Assembly: GCF_048771995.1 (NCBI RefSeq) | Contig: NC_133063.1 | Coordinates: forward strand, 28,786,810-28,850,809 | Length of the DNA stretch: 64,000 nt | Reading direction: 5' to 3' | Source: Taeniopygia guttata | Taxonomy: Eukaryota; Chordata; Aves; Passeriformes; Estrildidae | Shown here: piece after piece, positions 49,920 through 61,888 of the stretch | How positions within the stretch are numbered: the first letter of the stretch is position 1 | How the letters are laid out: each line of letters opens with the position of its first letter | Notes under the pieces: model-generated | Seen by the model: only the letters and a program-made list of their open reading frames with translations | Told to the model about the DNA's origin: nothing | Databases searched by the model: none | Program-made: the position numbers and the translations under genes

Positions 49920-50530
49920 GGATGGACAATTATAGACCTTTCAGGAGAGACAGGCAGGGCAAGCAGGGCAGAGCGTTGAACTGTACAGTGTTTGCGTTAA
50001 AGGAAATGTAAACAAAGTAGATGTTTTTGAGGGAGTTTGCTATAGATCAGCCAGCCAAGATGATGCCACAAATGTATTATTCTCAATGGAATTAGTGCAA
50101 ATCTCCAGAGCAGTTACTCTGGTCATTACAGGTAACTTCAGATTTCCAGAGGTTAACTGAGTCTGTCATACAGTAGACACAAAGAGGTCCAGGAAATTCC
50201 TAAGGCACATTGAGGAAAACACTTAGGTACAGATACTAAAGAAGAAGAGTGATCTCTTATCTCTGATGTCTAGTGATAAGACACAAGGTAATGGTAAGTG
50301 GGATATAAGAAATATTAGGGGAAGATAAGACTGGATATTAGAAAAAAGTTCTTCTATGAGAGGGTGGTCAAGCACTAGAACAACCAACCCAGGGAAGTGG
50401 TCCCAGGCCTGTTAGTGTTCAAGAAGGAGGTGGCTTGTCTTTAGGTTGCCCTGTAGAAGCTGGTCTCAATAATCTTCATGGGTCCCTTTCAGCTCAGGGA
50501 TTTCAGTTCTGTGATTCTGTATTCTATATT
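49920..50530 (+). mobile_element. CR1 LINE, 5'-truncated and internally deleted
   Basis: The 5' part (49920-50190) resembles CR1 ORF2 endonuclease sequence. From about 50300 it is the 3' UTR (AAGACTGGATATTAGAAAAA, CCCAGGGAAGTGGTCCCAGG, TTCAGTTCTGTGATTCTGTA). Confidence 0.85.
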
Positions 50531-53093
50531 TGACTGTTTTGTAAGTACTATTCACTGAAACAGTAAAGTACATTAACTTTGTGAGGGAGAGAATATGTCT
50601 GTTCATTTATGTGACAGTTGTAATTTTTTGCACCATTTTAAGAATTTGGAAATTTTTAAAAAGCTCACTTGCGGTCTGTGCATCAATTAGAAGAGAAAAA
50701 AAAAAACTATATATATAACACAGCAAACACTGTCTAGAAGCAAATGAACTTCACAGGACATGATAATTAGCTCCAAAAGTACCTTTGCACATAATGTGTT
50801 CTGGATAGGACATGGTAATGGAATGTGGAGGCATAAACTGATGTATTTATTATTCCAAAGCATCCATGGGCAAGGCATACAATCCTTCTATTAAAGTTGT
50901 CCATCTCCGTAATGGGATTAAAAAACCTGTCTCTTATCTCTCTGTCCATCTGGTCCATATAAGACCAGATGCTAACTCATACTGGCAGAGTTACCAGTTA
51001 CAGAGATAGTTTGTGTGAGCAAATCTATACAGATTCAAGTATAGATTACTACCAGCTAGATTTAGATGGCCTTTTGCATATATAACTTTCTATCATCTAT
51101 ACATGCCTTAAGGATCAGCTTTAGCTGATCAGTATTCTGGTCTTTGGAAATATAATATTTATACCTGTTATTTTTTATGATGTAGTTGCTATATACATAT
51201 TCTTTACGTTCTGTTATTCAAAGAAAACAGCAAAGACTAGTTTCTAATTTTATTCTCTGTGAGAAGGTATACAGGGTAACACAGATACTTGAATGTGACT
51301 TTTATCACTAGTTTTTAATGTCACAATCACAGAAAATTATTTGACAATGATTTTCATTTTTTCTATATACCTGAGTGTCCCAGAATAATAGTGAATTTTC
51401 CAATAATTAAGTTGTGCATCTGTACAGATATAATCTAATAAATCATATATCTGTGGGAAGAAATACGTTAGAAAACTGACTGAGTGCCAGCAGTTCTTGA
51501 TTAACATCATTCCCTTGGGTCAGAGCAGTATTTGTGCTTTTTATCATAATTAGTTCATTAACACTACATAACTACTTTGTTGATGCCTGCTCTGAGACTT
51601 ACACTTGCTTTCTTATAACTACATTTACATTTTTATTTGTGGTAGAGGAATTGGTAAAGAGTTATTGCACTGAACACACTTATTTTACTTTTTCTTTTCT
51701 TCAGTTAACATCTATGCTATGTACCGTTAGCAGATTAGCTGATACAAATACCTGTGCAGCCTTCAAGTTATCAAGTCCATTTTTCTTTTCGTTTTTCATT
51801 GGATGAGCTCCTGCCTACTCTTAACTTATGAAGTCTAAATAAATTATTTAGATGCATATATCCCGTTATTAACAGTTGATCTGGTAGCATCCCAAACTGG
51901 AACACCACACCCAAATGATTTTTTTATTGAAATACTCTGAAAAATATCTCATTTTAGCATCTTTGCTGCCAGTTACCCCAGACTACAGATGTATTTTGAT
52001 GGTTTTGTCCTTGATTTCTCCCCTTTTATATAATACAGCACATTCAGTTTCATAAATGTTCTCTTCAAAAAAGAAGGACTATGTCTTGATTTATATTAAG
52101 ACCAGCAAGGCCTAATGCACAGATGAAAGAACTAAGATTTGGGAGATCAAGGTTCTCAGTTTTTCACTGATCTGCCAGGTTTCACAAGTCAAGATGAGAC
52201 TATTCTATTTAGTTAAATGACAAAAATCCACTATGTTTGCTGTTCAAATACAACCTGAGCTGCATGGATAAACTTTCTTCTTGCAAAGATGTAGGAGTAT
52301 ATTTGTAGTCACTTGTGACAAGATCTGAAATTCAATGAAGTTATCCCTTCAAAGAAAAGGATAACATCCTTTCTCATTAACCCATGTGGGGTCTGAATCA
52401 ATCCTTAATTTAACTTGTTTAATTTACTAGCTCTTTCAAAATGCAATGAGTTTCCTGGGAATTAAAGAGTGATAAAGGGAAACTGATGACTTAAGAGATT
52501 GCCTTCAATGTTATAATAAGGAAATGCCATTTGCTAAAATTATTTAAGTATCAGTCAGAGATCTTTAAGACATTTTACCTCTAAGTACAATAAACTTTGA
52601 AAAATTTAAAGGTCGGTCTAAGAATATTAGAAGTGAAAAGTAGAGCCCATGAAACATTCTCACCTTTACAGAATCTTTGTTTCTCCCCTCAAATACTGAC
52701 TGAAAGCTTTCCTTCTTACAAATAATTAGGGTTTGGAAATTCTTTATTCTTCAGTATTAGCAATACTTACTAGGTGAGCAGTGAGCAGTCAAACAGTAGG
52801 AGACCATGAGACCAAAGTCATTATGTACCCGCTAAGGGCATTTATAGATTTCAAAGCCATTAGCCATTTTCAGTCTTAGAAATTTCTATTACTAACAATT
52901 TCACACAGGATCTTACCTGCTACTTTTACTGAAAAGGTCCGAAAATTTAACAGGAACACTCTGGTAAGCTACATGAACAATCTTAGAAGTGTCACAGCAT
53001 AAGAGTGCTTAAGCGAGATGTAGAATATATTCCAAAATTCTTCGGCATGCTCTTATTTTTTATCATAAAGTTCTAGATAGTCCTAGGCTTGAG
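50531..53093. other. Intergenic region, no gene seen
   Basis: AT-rich DNA. The plus-strand frame at 51534-51806 is hydrophobic and low complexity and is probably chance. Confidence 0.55.
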
Positions 53094-53418
53094 AAAAGAA
53101 CTGTCAGTCTCAGATTCAGTCAAAGAGATAAATGGAAAATTTCTAACCAGGCAGAAGCCTGAGAAACTGCTGAGAAGAATGTAAGTAAGTTCTTTATCTC
53201 TCTTGTTGTTCACACTGTTTATAGTTAGGTTTTGATACTGTACGTCATTCACTGCACACCAATAGGTGAGACATTTTCACTTCAGGACTAATGGAGTTTG
53301 TCTGCACAAAGCTCTGTATAAAAGGGCGATGTATTTTGACATAAATCGGAGTTCTATTCTCTCACCTTTTGAACAGAGTCTCTTCATTCCCGTCCTGCCT
53401 CAACAGTGTCAAAAGAAC
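53094..53418 (+). mobile_element. Solo LTR (family A) with 8-bp flanking direct repeats
   Basis: The LTR body is 53102-53410, with AAAAGAAC at 53094-53101 and again at 53411-53418. It starts TGTCAGTCTC. A TATA box TATAAAAG lies at 53317-53324. It is the same family as the copy at 17421-17719. Where LTR ends and flank begins is uncertain by one or two bases because of the A run. Confidence 0.88.
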
Positions 53419-53549
53419 AAAGGCAGTTCTGAAATCCACTGAATCCACTTGTTTTGTCCCTAGTTTGGAAATACCCACAGGATGCTTTCTGTTAATTTTT
53501 CTTCAATATAATTGTCTGTTTCCTTTACAGATCAATTTTTTCTAACAGT

Positions 53550-54915
53550 TGTGGTGGGTTGACTGTGACATCCACTGCCTAGTGCCCACAGCTCTATCAC
53601 TCCCCTCCTCAGCTGAGCAGCAGTGATATAACAAAAGGCTCATGGGTAGATGAAATTTTAAGGAATTTAGAGATTTTAGAGGAGCTAAGATTTTAGTTAG
53701 AGATAAGCCTTACTAGAGTTAATTAAAATAAATGAGTAGGGCTTGATGAAGTTAAGAGTTAGTAGTTAAGTAATAATTGATTGGTTGTCAACACAATGTT
53801 TAGTTAGCTGGGTTTATAATGAAAAATATAGAAACTGAAAAATAGTTTTTAGGAACATAAGAAAATTGTGGGCCTCCTCTGTTCTGAAACCAATTGAAGA
53901 CAAGAAATGGGAGTTCTACCAAGAGTTCATTTGTCATACTTGCATTGAAAAGGTAGAAAGGTCAGAACGAGGAAGACTTCATTTACTTCTGCATTCTGGG
54001 ACCCCTCCCCATGAAAGGGACCAGCAACCCATTTCAAGGAACAAACTACGCATGCTTAATAGCTTTTGAAATGATTAGCATACAAAGCGAGGAATGGGAT
54101 GTACCAAAATGATGAATATGTATTTGTATTTTGGGCATTCAATACTTGTATGGATAAAAGGACTCTAATCATTTGAAAGGTGCAGTGTGTATTTGGGAGC
54201 TATCCTGCACACTGCCTGGTGTCGAATAAACATACACTTTCTAACTTTAAACTGTTAGAGAGTTTTTGTCCACCACAATTGGATATCAGTACCATATCAA
54301 TATCCATATTTTTTTAATAAATCATAGAGATAAGGACAGGGAGAGATCACTTAGCAGTTATTGACAGAGACAAAACAGATTCAACTTGAAGGAAAAATTA
54401 ATCTGTTTTATTTCCGGTTAAATCAGAGTGAGAAAGAGAAATAAAAGCAAAATAACATTAAAACACTTTTCCCCCATCCCTCCCCTTTTCTCAGGCACTT
54501 GATCTTTTCTGCCTCCTGCCCACAGCAGCACAGGGGGACAAGGAATGGGGGCATAGCCCATGGGGGCTCTGGTCAGTGCATCACACATGGGGGCTTCCCA
54601 CAGGGTCACAGCCTCCTTCAGGCATTTCCACCTGCTCTAGCATGTGTTCCATAGGCTGTAGGTGGATCCCTGCTCCCTCATGTTCCTCAGTGAGGTGCAC
54701 CACAGGCTGCAGGGGAATCTGAGCTCCAGCACCTGCAGCAATGCCTCCTCCACCTCCCTCTCCACTGACCATGGTATCTGCAGGGCAGTTGCTCTCACAC
54801 ATTCTCTCCTGGATGCTTCTTCACAGCCATTTCTTTTACCTTCCTAACTCTGTTATCCCAGAGGTGCTGTCATCATTCCGCATGGCTCATACTCTGTGGA
54901 TCAGTGATTCCAGTT
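53550..54915 (-). mobile_element. LTR (family B), minus strand, split by a later insertion
   Basis: The pieces 53550-53650 and 54325-54915 together resemble one avian ERV LTR read on the minus strand. It ends ...CAGTCAACCCACCACA at 53550, with AATAAA (in GGAAATAAAACAG) at about 54410. Continuity is seen across the insertion (GGCTCATGGG before, GATAAGGACAGGGAGAGATC after). Minus-strand open frames such as 54581-54802 lie within the LTR and are not genes. The higher-coordinate end fades near 54915 and may be truncated. Confidence 0.65.
53651..54324 (+). mobile_element. LTR (family C) nested inside family B
   Basis: 674 bases starting TGAAATT and ending AAATCA, flanked by TAGA at 53647-53650 and 54325-54328. 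AATAAA lies in GTCGAATAAACATACACTTT at about 54226, and GTTAGAGAGTTTTTGTCCAC follows as a likely U5. It is probably a solo ERV LTR. The boundary call rests on TG/CA and a 4-base duplication, so it could be off by some bases. Confidence 0.65.
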
Positions 54916-56389
54916 CTAAATTTTGCCTTAAAGACAGTATTTAAAATTTGTCTCTCATATTCAAACTTCATATAAAGTATGCTCTTACTGAGGCTATTTT
55001 ATGATAAGAAACAATGGAACACTTAAGGATACATCCAAAGTATCCCAAAGTGTAACCAAACAACGATAAGAAGACTATTTTTAGAACACATATTCCACTT
55101 ACATGCAATTTAAATCCCCTCTACAAAGGGGTACACCTATTTATGATTTTTTCTGCCTGAACAATCCTCAAGTCTAAAAGGAGTTCCAAGACAGGTTAAA
55201 TAAGAACTAAATAAATGATCCTAAGCCAATTAGAAAAGCAGCAAGAAAAAAATATTTCAATGTCAATAGAAACATATTTTAAAAATTTTATTTAAGATAA
55301 TGAAGAAGACAGAATGAATAACTTTGTAAAATTAGGTATAAGAAAAGATATGGAGAAAAAATTGACATGTCATATCCACAGGAAGTGGAAAATAATAGTG
55401 AAAAAAGTAAAATTAAAAAAAATAATAATGCCAAAAATTTTTTAATAGGCTCTAAACAAGGAGATAAATATAAAAAGTGTTGATTAAAGCATTTAATAAT
55501 TGCACTCATAAATTATTAACTCAATAGTTAACCATTGTCTACATGACAAAAAAATTTGTAACCAATGCTAACTTAAGCATTGTACCTAGACTTCACTACT
55601 TGATTTGATTTTATGAGCTAACTTATAATATGTATTCACCTGAATTTAATTATGTTGTTTGCTTACAGATGTGGGATAGGTAAAGATAGTAATGAAGCAA
55701 AAGATACTGGACAGTCTCTATCTTCTTCACAGAAATTTGAGTGCAAATTGACAAATGAATACTTTAAGTGTTACAGTTCTAATTCTGTTTCTAAAAGAGA
55801 AGCATAATAACATTAATTTGTTGAAGGTGAATTAAAAGATCCAACTAATAAAATGGAAAAACACATTAATAAAATGTAATAGAAACTGACTGTAGTTGAA
55901 ACAGGCTGCTTTATGACTTGTTCTCAGTAGACTGGGCTTTTTTACAGTTGTATCTTGTGGGTTTTTAAGTCTATGTCATTTCAGATAGATTAAAACAGTC
56001 TCACGAATTATTAGAAAGAAGTGTGCTGAATAGAAATAATATATAAAATCTTTCTAATACTAGCATTGTCTTTATATTGTATCATTTAGATGCTTTTCCA
56101 AATCTGGTACAATTATTGAAGTGTGAGAGTCATTAGGTTGTCCCTACTGTCTGGAGTTTTCCTTAGTTCAGAGTTTTCGTTAGTTTGAAGTCAATAAATG
56201 CATTTAGAAAAGAGCAAAACAAATTTCAATAAAGCATGTTTTACTCTTTCATCACTAACTCTATATAGTCAAAACACTCCCGAACCCCTCCACTTCCTGA
56301 AAAGGGTTCTCTTTCTCTGCTAATTCTGAATAGTTTATAGCCACTTGTTGCAGCATTCCAGAAGGGGAAGTTATCCCACCATTTTTCCA
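54916..56389. other. Intergenic region
   Basis: Very AT-rich DNA. Open frames are low complexity. Nothing recognised. Confidence 0.55.
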
Positions 56390-57690
56390 TCATTGCTTAC
56401 ACTGTAGTTTTTCGGCTTCACAATGTTTTCCATTGGTGTAGATGCATTTTAGTTGGGCTACCAATCCTGCCACCTTTTTAGGGGATGAAAACCTAATTCC
56501 TGTGTGACTGTTCTCAGGTGCTTCCATGGTTTCTAGCTCTTCAAAACCCACCCCTGCTGCACAAATTATCACAGGGCCAACTGCAATCTGCTAGTGTCCA
56601 CTTGCATGCCATCCTTAAATATTTTTGATCATCAGGCCTGCTGACAAATGGGGTGCACCTGTCTTAAAGTGAGAAAAGGATCTTTACTCAGGAGTTAACA
56701 GGCCTCATTAAAGGAGTTTTAAACTAGATTTGATGAGGAAAGGGGATAAAAACAGTCTCACTAGAAATAAGCCTGGGAGCACCATGATGATCAAAACACA
56801 CAAAATTCTGCCAGGGACCAGTCTGATCAGTCTCAGATTCAGATCCTGATCTGTTATTCCCTTGATATGCTTCCTGTTTCTTCCTTCATCATTCCTTGCA
56901 ACTGGAACAATAGAGGAGAATTTTATATGTGCTCCTGATCTCTTAACCAGTTAGCCTCAAGATGCTGAATTCCCTCTTTGATTGCCCTTAGACTTCTTAC
57001 TGCATTTTCATCACCGTCTGCTTGAAAAAGTATTAATAGTTAATAATCTGAGGGCTGTACCAGAGTAGAAAATTTCCTACTAACGTCTTTAACACAGGCT
57101 TTAAGGGGCAGCAGACTTTCTTTAAGACATGGATCCAGTGTGCATATTGGGTTTTTTGTTCCTCTCAGAAGAAAGTCTCCTATGACAATAAAACATCTTT
57201 TTTTTTTCCTTTTTCTGTATGGAAGCAGTCTTGACACAGGAGGTGACCTAAGCTGACTTAACCTCAGTGACACCTCTGACCTAGATGAACAATCCTTTTT
57301 GTTGCTGTTCAGCTGCATTTGCAGAGCCTTGTACCTGTAGTATACCATGGTACTTGGGAGCGTGGAGTAGTAATGGAAGGGATGCTCCACTGTGCAAAGC
57401 AGGAAATTGTCATCATTTCCCCCTATCTCTTAAGTCATTATGTTCTGCAGATTAAAGACAGGATAGGGAATTCCCTGTATCATGCAGCCTGTCTGCCTGA
57501 CAGATTTGTCCCTGGGAAGGTAGAGAATTCTTCAAACAGTCTGTCTCTCACACAGACTCCCTGATGCAGCTTCATTAGAGTCCCACAGTCCTGTCACTAA
57601 GTGGAGGTGTTCCTCTACCTGGGCACACCTCCCACAGGTATGCTCACTGCCAGTGTTCCTGCATAGGGCACATTCTGCATCTGACACCTA
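56390..57690 (-). mobile_element. CR1 LINE with decayed ORF1 (esterase) and ORF2 start
   Basis: On the minus strand, from about 57690 downward: a Cys-rich segment (CRMCPMQEHW), then 57390-57040, an open frame of 116 codons with YRYKALQMQL and the esterase-type motif FIVIGDFLLRGTKNPIC, and LVQPSDY near its end. This matches CR1 ORF1, which has an N-terminal zinc-binding segment and a SGNH-type esterase; here the motif is GDFLLRG, with Phe at the nucleophile Ser position of GDSLL. Stops interrupt the rest. The ORF2 start region follows at 56572-56390 (LVAQLKCIYTN, as in CR1 ORF2). The 3' part is missing, so this is a rare 5' fragment of a usually 5'-truncated element. Confidence 0.75.
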
Positions 57691-59089
57691 GGCAGGCAAA
57701 TACACAAGGTGAGATACAAGTTAGCAAGACTATGATAGCATAATAAGAAAACAACCTTTGGTGGCTCTTGTATGAAGAGAAAGACTCGGTGTACTGCAAA
57801 GTAAACGCAGATGATAATACCAAGAAAGTCCCATTGTCTTTTTTGTCTTCTATCTCCTCCTTTTATTTTATTAAAAATTTTTTTTACTGAAAATTTTATA
57901 GCAATGACGCTCTTGGCACGGTTTACACCTGTAACATGAAGATAAAAGTCAGATAGAGCCAGAAGAGATGTCGAAGGATAAAGTTTGATGAGTTCCTGAT
58001 TTAAAGGCCTGTTGTTACCAAAAGGAGAGATGATTTGCCATGTGCAGACATAAACACCCATAAACCAGCATTAGTCCCATGCTCTAAGTCTTTTGTGCTG
58101 GCTCTTGTATTTTTCTGACCCTGTGCTGAACGAGTCCAGCTTGCTAAACAGGCAAAATGCAAATCCATTAACAGTTACAAGAAGTGATTGGTTATTCAAC
58201 AGTGGTTCATAAGAATATTATTTTCATGAATCACACCAAGAAAAATCAATTTTCAAATAAAAAAGCTGCACAGATATACCGTCTATTTTTGTTATCATCT
58301 GGGATCACGTTCCCTCACTAGTCCAAATCACTCACTTTTCAGAGGTCTACCTCCAGGTTTTGTGTAAAAAGTCTCTATAGAAAGGACCTACAACCTGTCT
58401 TGCAGAAGGTGACAGTGATAGATATTTAAGAACTCAGACTGTAGAGTTGCTGTGCCATGTGCAATGTTATACACCTGAAGATGACACAACAAAAAAGAGC
58501 AGCCAGAAACTTGGGCAGATTCAATTCAGATACAAGAAAGTTTCTTTTTGAGAAGTGTTTCAGAACTAGAATAAGATTCTTGCAGAAGGAAAACAGGTTC
58601 TTCCTCTCCTGGTATTTACAAATACTGACTCAGCAACTTTATAGAGTACATATGTTACTAAAACTCAAGGATTTTATGTCTACACAAAGATTTTGCTAGG
58701 CCATCTACTAAGAAAATACTGCAAACTTAAAAATGGGGTGTTTTGCTTCACAGTCAAAATATATGTGTTTAACTTGGGATGCCAGGTGCAAGGACACACT
58801 ATTTCGTGATATTGCTGCTTAACTGATTATTACTTCGTATGGAAGACAATACTTTAAAAAATTGGCCAAGGAGGACAAAGCTGCATTTTACTACGACTGG
58901 ATTCAAATTCTCCCGCTCTGACCCGCGTCACAGTGCCGGGAAAAAAAAAAAGTAAAGAAACTTCCCCGCCTTAATAGATAGAAGACACGTCTTTGAAGCA
59001 GCTGCCATTCCTGCAATAGCAATGCAGACTGCTTGTGAAAAACCTTTTTATACTTTTATTTGTGAGGTTTTCGAGTACGGTTCCACAGC
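57691..59089. other. Intergenic region upstream of CEP120
   Basis: AT-rich until about 58900, then rising GC into the island. The minus-strand frame at 57615-58061 overlaps the CR1 end; its distal part is unrecognised. Confidence 0.55.
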
Positions 59090-59220
59090 CCCGTCCGACA
59101 TTCCACACCACAGCAGTGCCGCTCACCCTCACAAGCCATTGGGCGGTGCGGGAGCCGTGCCGGGCAGTCCTGAGGCGGTGCCAAGATCGAGGAGGGGGCG
59201 GCGGCGCGGAGGCCCGGGCG

Positions 59221-59300
59221 CGGCGATGCCGGGGCGGAGCCGGCGGAGGAAGCGGCGATGCCGGGGCGGAGCCGGCGGAGGAAGCGGCGATGCCGGGGCG
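59221..59300 (+). repeat. 32-bp GC-rich tandem repeat, about 2.5 units, upstream of CEP120
   Basis: Two identical 32-base units occupy 59221-59252 and 59253-59284. A third begins at 59285 and matches for about 16 bases before diverging. Each unit begins CGGCGATGCCGGGGCGGAGC. Because 32 is not a multiple of three, the ATGs at 59226, 59258 and 59290 fall in three different frames. Confidence 0.95.
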
Positions 59301-59444
59301 TTGCCGAGAGGAAGTGGCGGCGGTTGGTGTTTAGAGGCTCCGCGGCGGCAAAAGGCCGGCGAGTGGCGGCAAGGCGGGCGGAGTGGCCTAAGAGCTTCCT
59401 GGTCTCTCCACTCCGCCTCGGGAGCTGTCGGGCGGAGCGGCGAG

Positions 59445-59496
59445 ATGGTCTCCAGAGCCGCCGATCGACTGCTGATCGTCGTCTCCGTGCTGGAAG
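59445..59496 (+). CDS. CEP120: CEP120 coding exon 1
   Basis: It encodes MVSRAADRLLIVVSVLE plus the first base of a glycine codon. This matches the CEP120 N-terminus and the first beta strand of its C2A domain. The start has G at -3 and G at +4, a good context. The donor is GAAG/GTAAGC at 59497. No in-frame stop precedes this ATG back to 59022, so an upstream in-frame start at 59226 would add 73 residues. The start at 59445 is chosen from the family N-terminus. The open frame reading past the donor into intron 1 is not coding. Confidence 0.93.
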
Positions 59497-60678
59497 GTAA
59501 GCGAGAGCGGCGGGAGGGTCGCGGCCTCCCGGCTGCTGCGCGTCCCGTGTGTCCCGAGAGGAAGATGAGGGCTGGTTCTGCCTCCGAGATGTTTTCTCTG
59601 GTGACGTGAGCGGGGTGAGCCGAACAGCATTGAGTAAACCGATGTTTTTAATAAAGCTTTGCATGTACGTGTCTTAGGCCAGGGTTGCCTACCCTCTGTT
59701 AGGTTTTGGTTGTATTTATGCAATGTATTGTTTAAGTAACAATCGTTCCCTGAGTATTTGGGTTTTGTTCGTTTTGTTGTTGTTGTTGCTTGGTTGTTTT
59801 GGGGGTTTTTTTGCTGTTTGTTTGTTTGTTTTTTTAGGGAGTATTACGGTATTTCTATTCCTTTGTAGCAGCAGCCTTACGCTTTTTTTGGTAGTGTTGA
59901 CTCAAACGTATATCTAGTTGGTCGTCTTGCATTTCTATAGGTTTTCGTTTCTGTAGTCTAATTACAGTGTGTGTGTGTGAGTTATTTGTTAGGATGTCTT
60001 CCTCTCTTTTGGACTATTTTAGAGATTAGTGGTGGCTTGGGTTGTTTTGACTGAATGCTTTCTCTTTGTCAAGTAAATCCTATATCTCTCTGTCCATTTA
60101 TGTAGTTTGCCAAAGGAGCTTACAAATGAGAGATCCTGTCATATGATATGCTTGTAGTATTGTCCCCTCACACTGTGATATCTGTGATATAAGTAAAGTC
60201 TTACTTCTTTTTTGTCATTTCAAATCAGAGTATTGGATAATCCTGAGTCCAGGACCAATTCTATACAGTTTTAGGCACTCTCCTAATCTGGTAATGATTT
60301 TTTTTTTCAGCAAGTGGCAGGAGAAACACCATTCACTACTTTTATAAGATCATGTTTTTCTATTTTGATGTTGGATAGTCATAACATTTTCAATTGAAGT
60401 AAAGCATTCACTCTGTTTCTCATGCCTTTTCCCTTACCAATTACCGATCATAGATTTCTCAAATAATTCTAATTGTCTGCTACTTTGCTTTGTTACTTAA
60501 TTTCCTGATTCTTGACAAAAAGTTTGTTTCATTTCGTCATAGTGCAAACCCTTTTTCTTTAAAGATCAGAGCAAGGAAGGTGACATGGGAAATTAATTTA
60601 ATGTAACTGATTTATGGCATCAGTCTGAACTCTTGCATCTCTTTTAGTGATGGCACGTGCAATGCCACTCTTTTACAG

Positions 60679-60835
60679 GGCGCTGTTTCCCAAAACGACC
60701 CAAGCACGAGCTTATAGTTGAAGCCAAGTTAGATGGTGAACAGTTGGCTACGGACCCCGTGGAGCATACGGATCAGCCAGAATTTGCTACAGAATTGGCC
60801 TGGGAACTTGATAGGAAAGCACTTCATCAGCACAG
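60679..60835 (+). CDS. CEP120: CEP120 exon 2
   Basis: The acceptor is TTTTACAG at 60671-60678 and the donor is CACAG/GTAATG at 60836. The 157 bases complete the exon 1 glycine and encode [10 protein letters not shown], then the C2A segment with [17 protein letters not shown] and [17 protein letters not shown]. The exon ends two bases into an arginine codon. It matches the conserved CEP120 C2A domain very closely. Confidence 0.95.
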
Positions 60836-61773
60836 GTAATGTTAAAAAGTGAAGTCTAATTTGCAAATAAAATTTAACTTTCTTGCCTTTCCAGTTAGTG
60901 AAATACATTTTTTGGTTTACAGTCATCTGAATTGTTTCTTAGAAACTTTTTTTTTATTTTTATCTACAATTATGTTGTGAAAAAATGTACTAATGTACAA
61001 AAAAAGGTAGTGTGTGGCAAGATAAGTGATGTTTAAGAATTCTATAGAGTATATTTTCACACTACTAAAAAACACCCCACAGGCTCTTAGAGCAAAGTAA
61101 TAATTCTGTAATTCAAACATCACAGTCAAGCTTCCTTATGCACACTGTGGCACAAAATTAACTTAATTTTAAGTCTGAAAAGTCTGTGTAAATAGTTTCT
61201 GAAAATTTCAGAGCGATAAGCTGAGAAATTGAATGTTTCCATAACTGTTATTTCATTTCACAGGTCTTACAACTTACAGGTTGTAATTTTATGACCATAT
61301 TACCAAAGAAGTTAAAAAAGCTGTGTCATTTTTATTTGGCAGAGAAAGATGTCTGCATTTGCCACGTGCTAGATGTCTTATGTATGCCTTGAAGTAGTCA
61401 GGTGCTTTACCCAAAAATCTTGTGCTCAAGTCCTGTTTTTAAGATGCCACTCCAAGTGAAATTCAAATTTTGTGTGAGGTGCTGTGTTATTTCTTTTATG
61501 TGTGTGAGGTGTTTATGTGTTGCTAATGTCTTTTTAATAGCGCTTGGGACTGAGGCTCCAACACCCTCTTCTTAAAAAATTAAACCACTTGTTCATTGTC
61601 TCATTTAGTCATGACTTTTGTATGTTCAATATAAATTCAATTTCTGACCTAATGAAACTAGTTATATAATGTGTTTTGTATCATTGCCTTGCTGGAAACT
61701 TACGAACTGTCTTTCAGAACTAATTGCAGGGATACATTTTATATTTGCTATTTCAACTGAGTTACTTTTTCAG

Positions 61774-61888
61774 ACTGCAGCGTACACCTATCAAACTCCA
61801 ATGTTTTGCACTGGATCCTGTATCTTCAGCTAAAGAGAATATAGGCTATATTGTACTGGATCTAAGGGCTGCACCAGAAAAGAAACAG
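61774..61888 (+). CDS. CEP120: CEP120 exon 3
   Basis: The acceptor is ACTTTTTCAG and the donor is AAACAG/GTATGTT. The 115 bases finish an arginine codon and encode [15 protein letters not shown], then [20 protein letters not shown]. This continues the C2A beta sandwich and leaves phase 0 for exon 4. The unbroken frame continuing into the intron ends within 18 bases and is not coding. Confidence 0.94.

Larger units (their letters stand above)
59090..59560 (+). promoter_or_regulatory. CEP120: CpG island: CEP120 promoter, 5' UTR and exon 1
   Basis: A CpG-dense block with an inverted CCAAT element (CCATTGGG at about 59137), GC boxes (GGGGCGG at about 59230 and 59262) and no TATA box. The block contains a 32-bp tandem repeat and ends at the exon 1 donor. 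Each repeat unit carries an ATG, so the true transcription start decides whether these are promoter DNA or upstream start codons. Open frames on both strands here are GC-driven. Confidence 0.75.

Noticed and set aside
54581..54802. Glycine- and proline-rich minus-strand frame
   Set aside because: It lies wholly inside the family B LTR.
59022..59723. Open frames of 80-202 codons on both strands around the CEP120 start
   Set aside because: GC-driven. Only the part 59445-59496 is supported as coding; the reading past 59496 crosses a clear splice donor.
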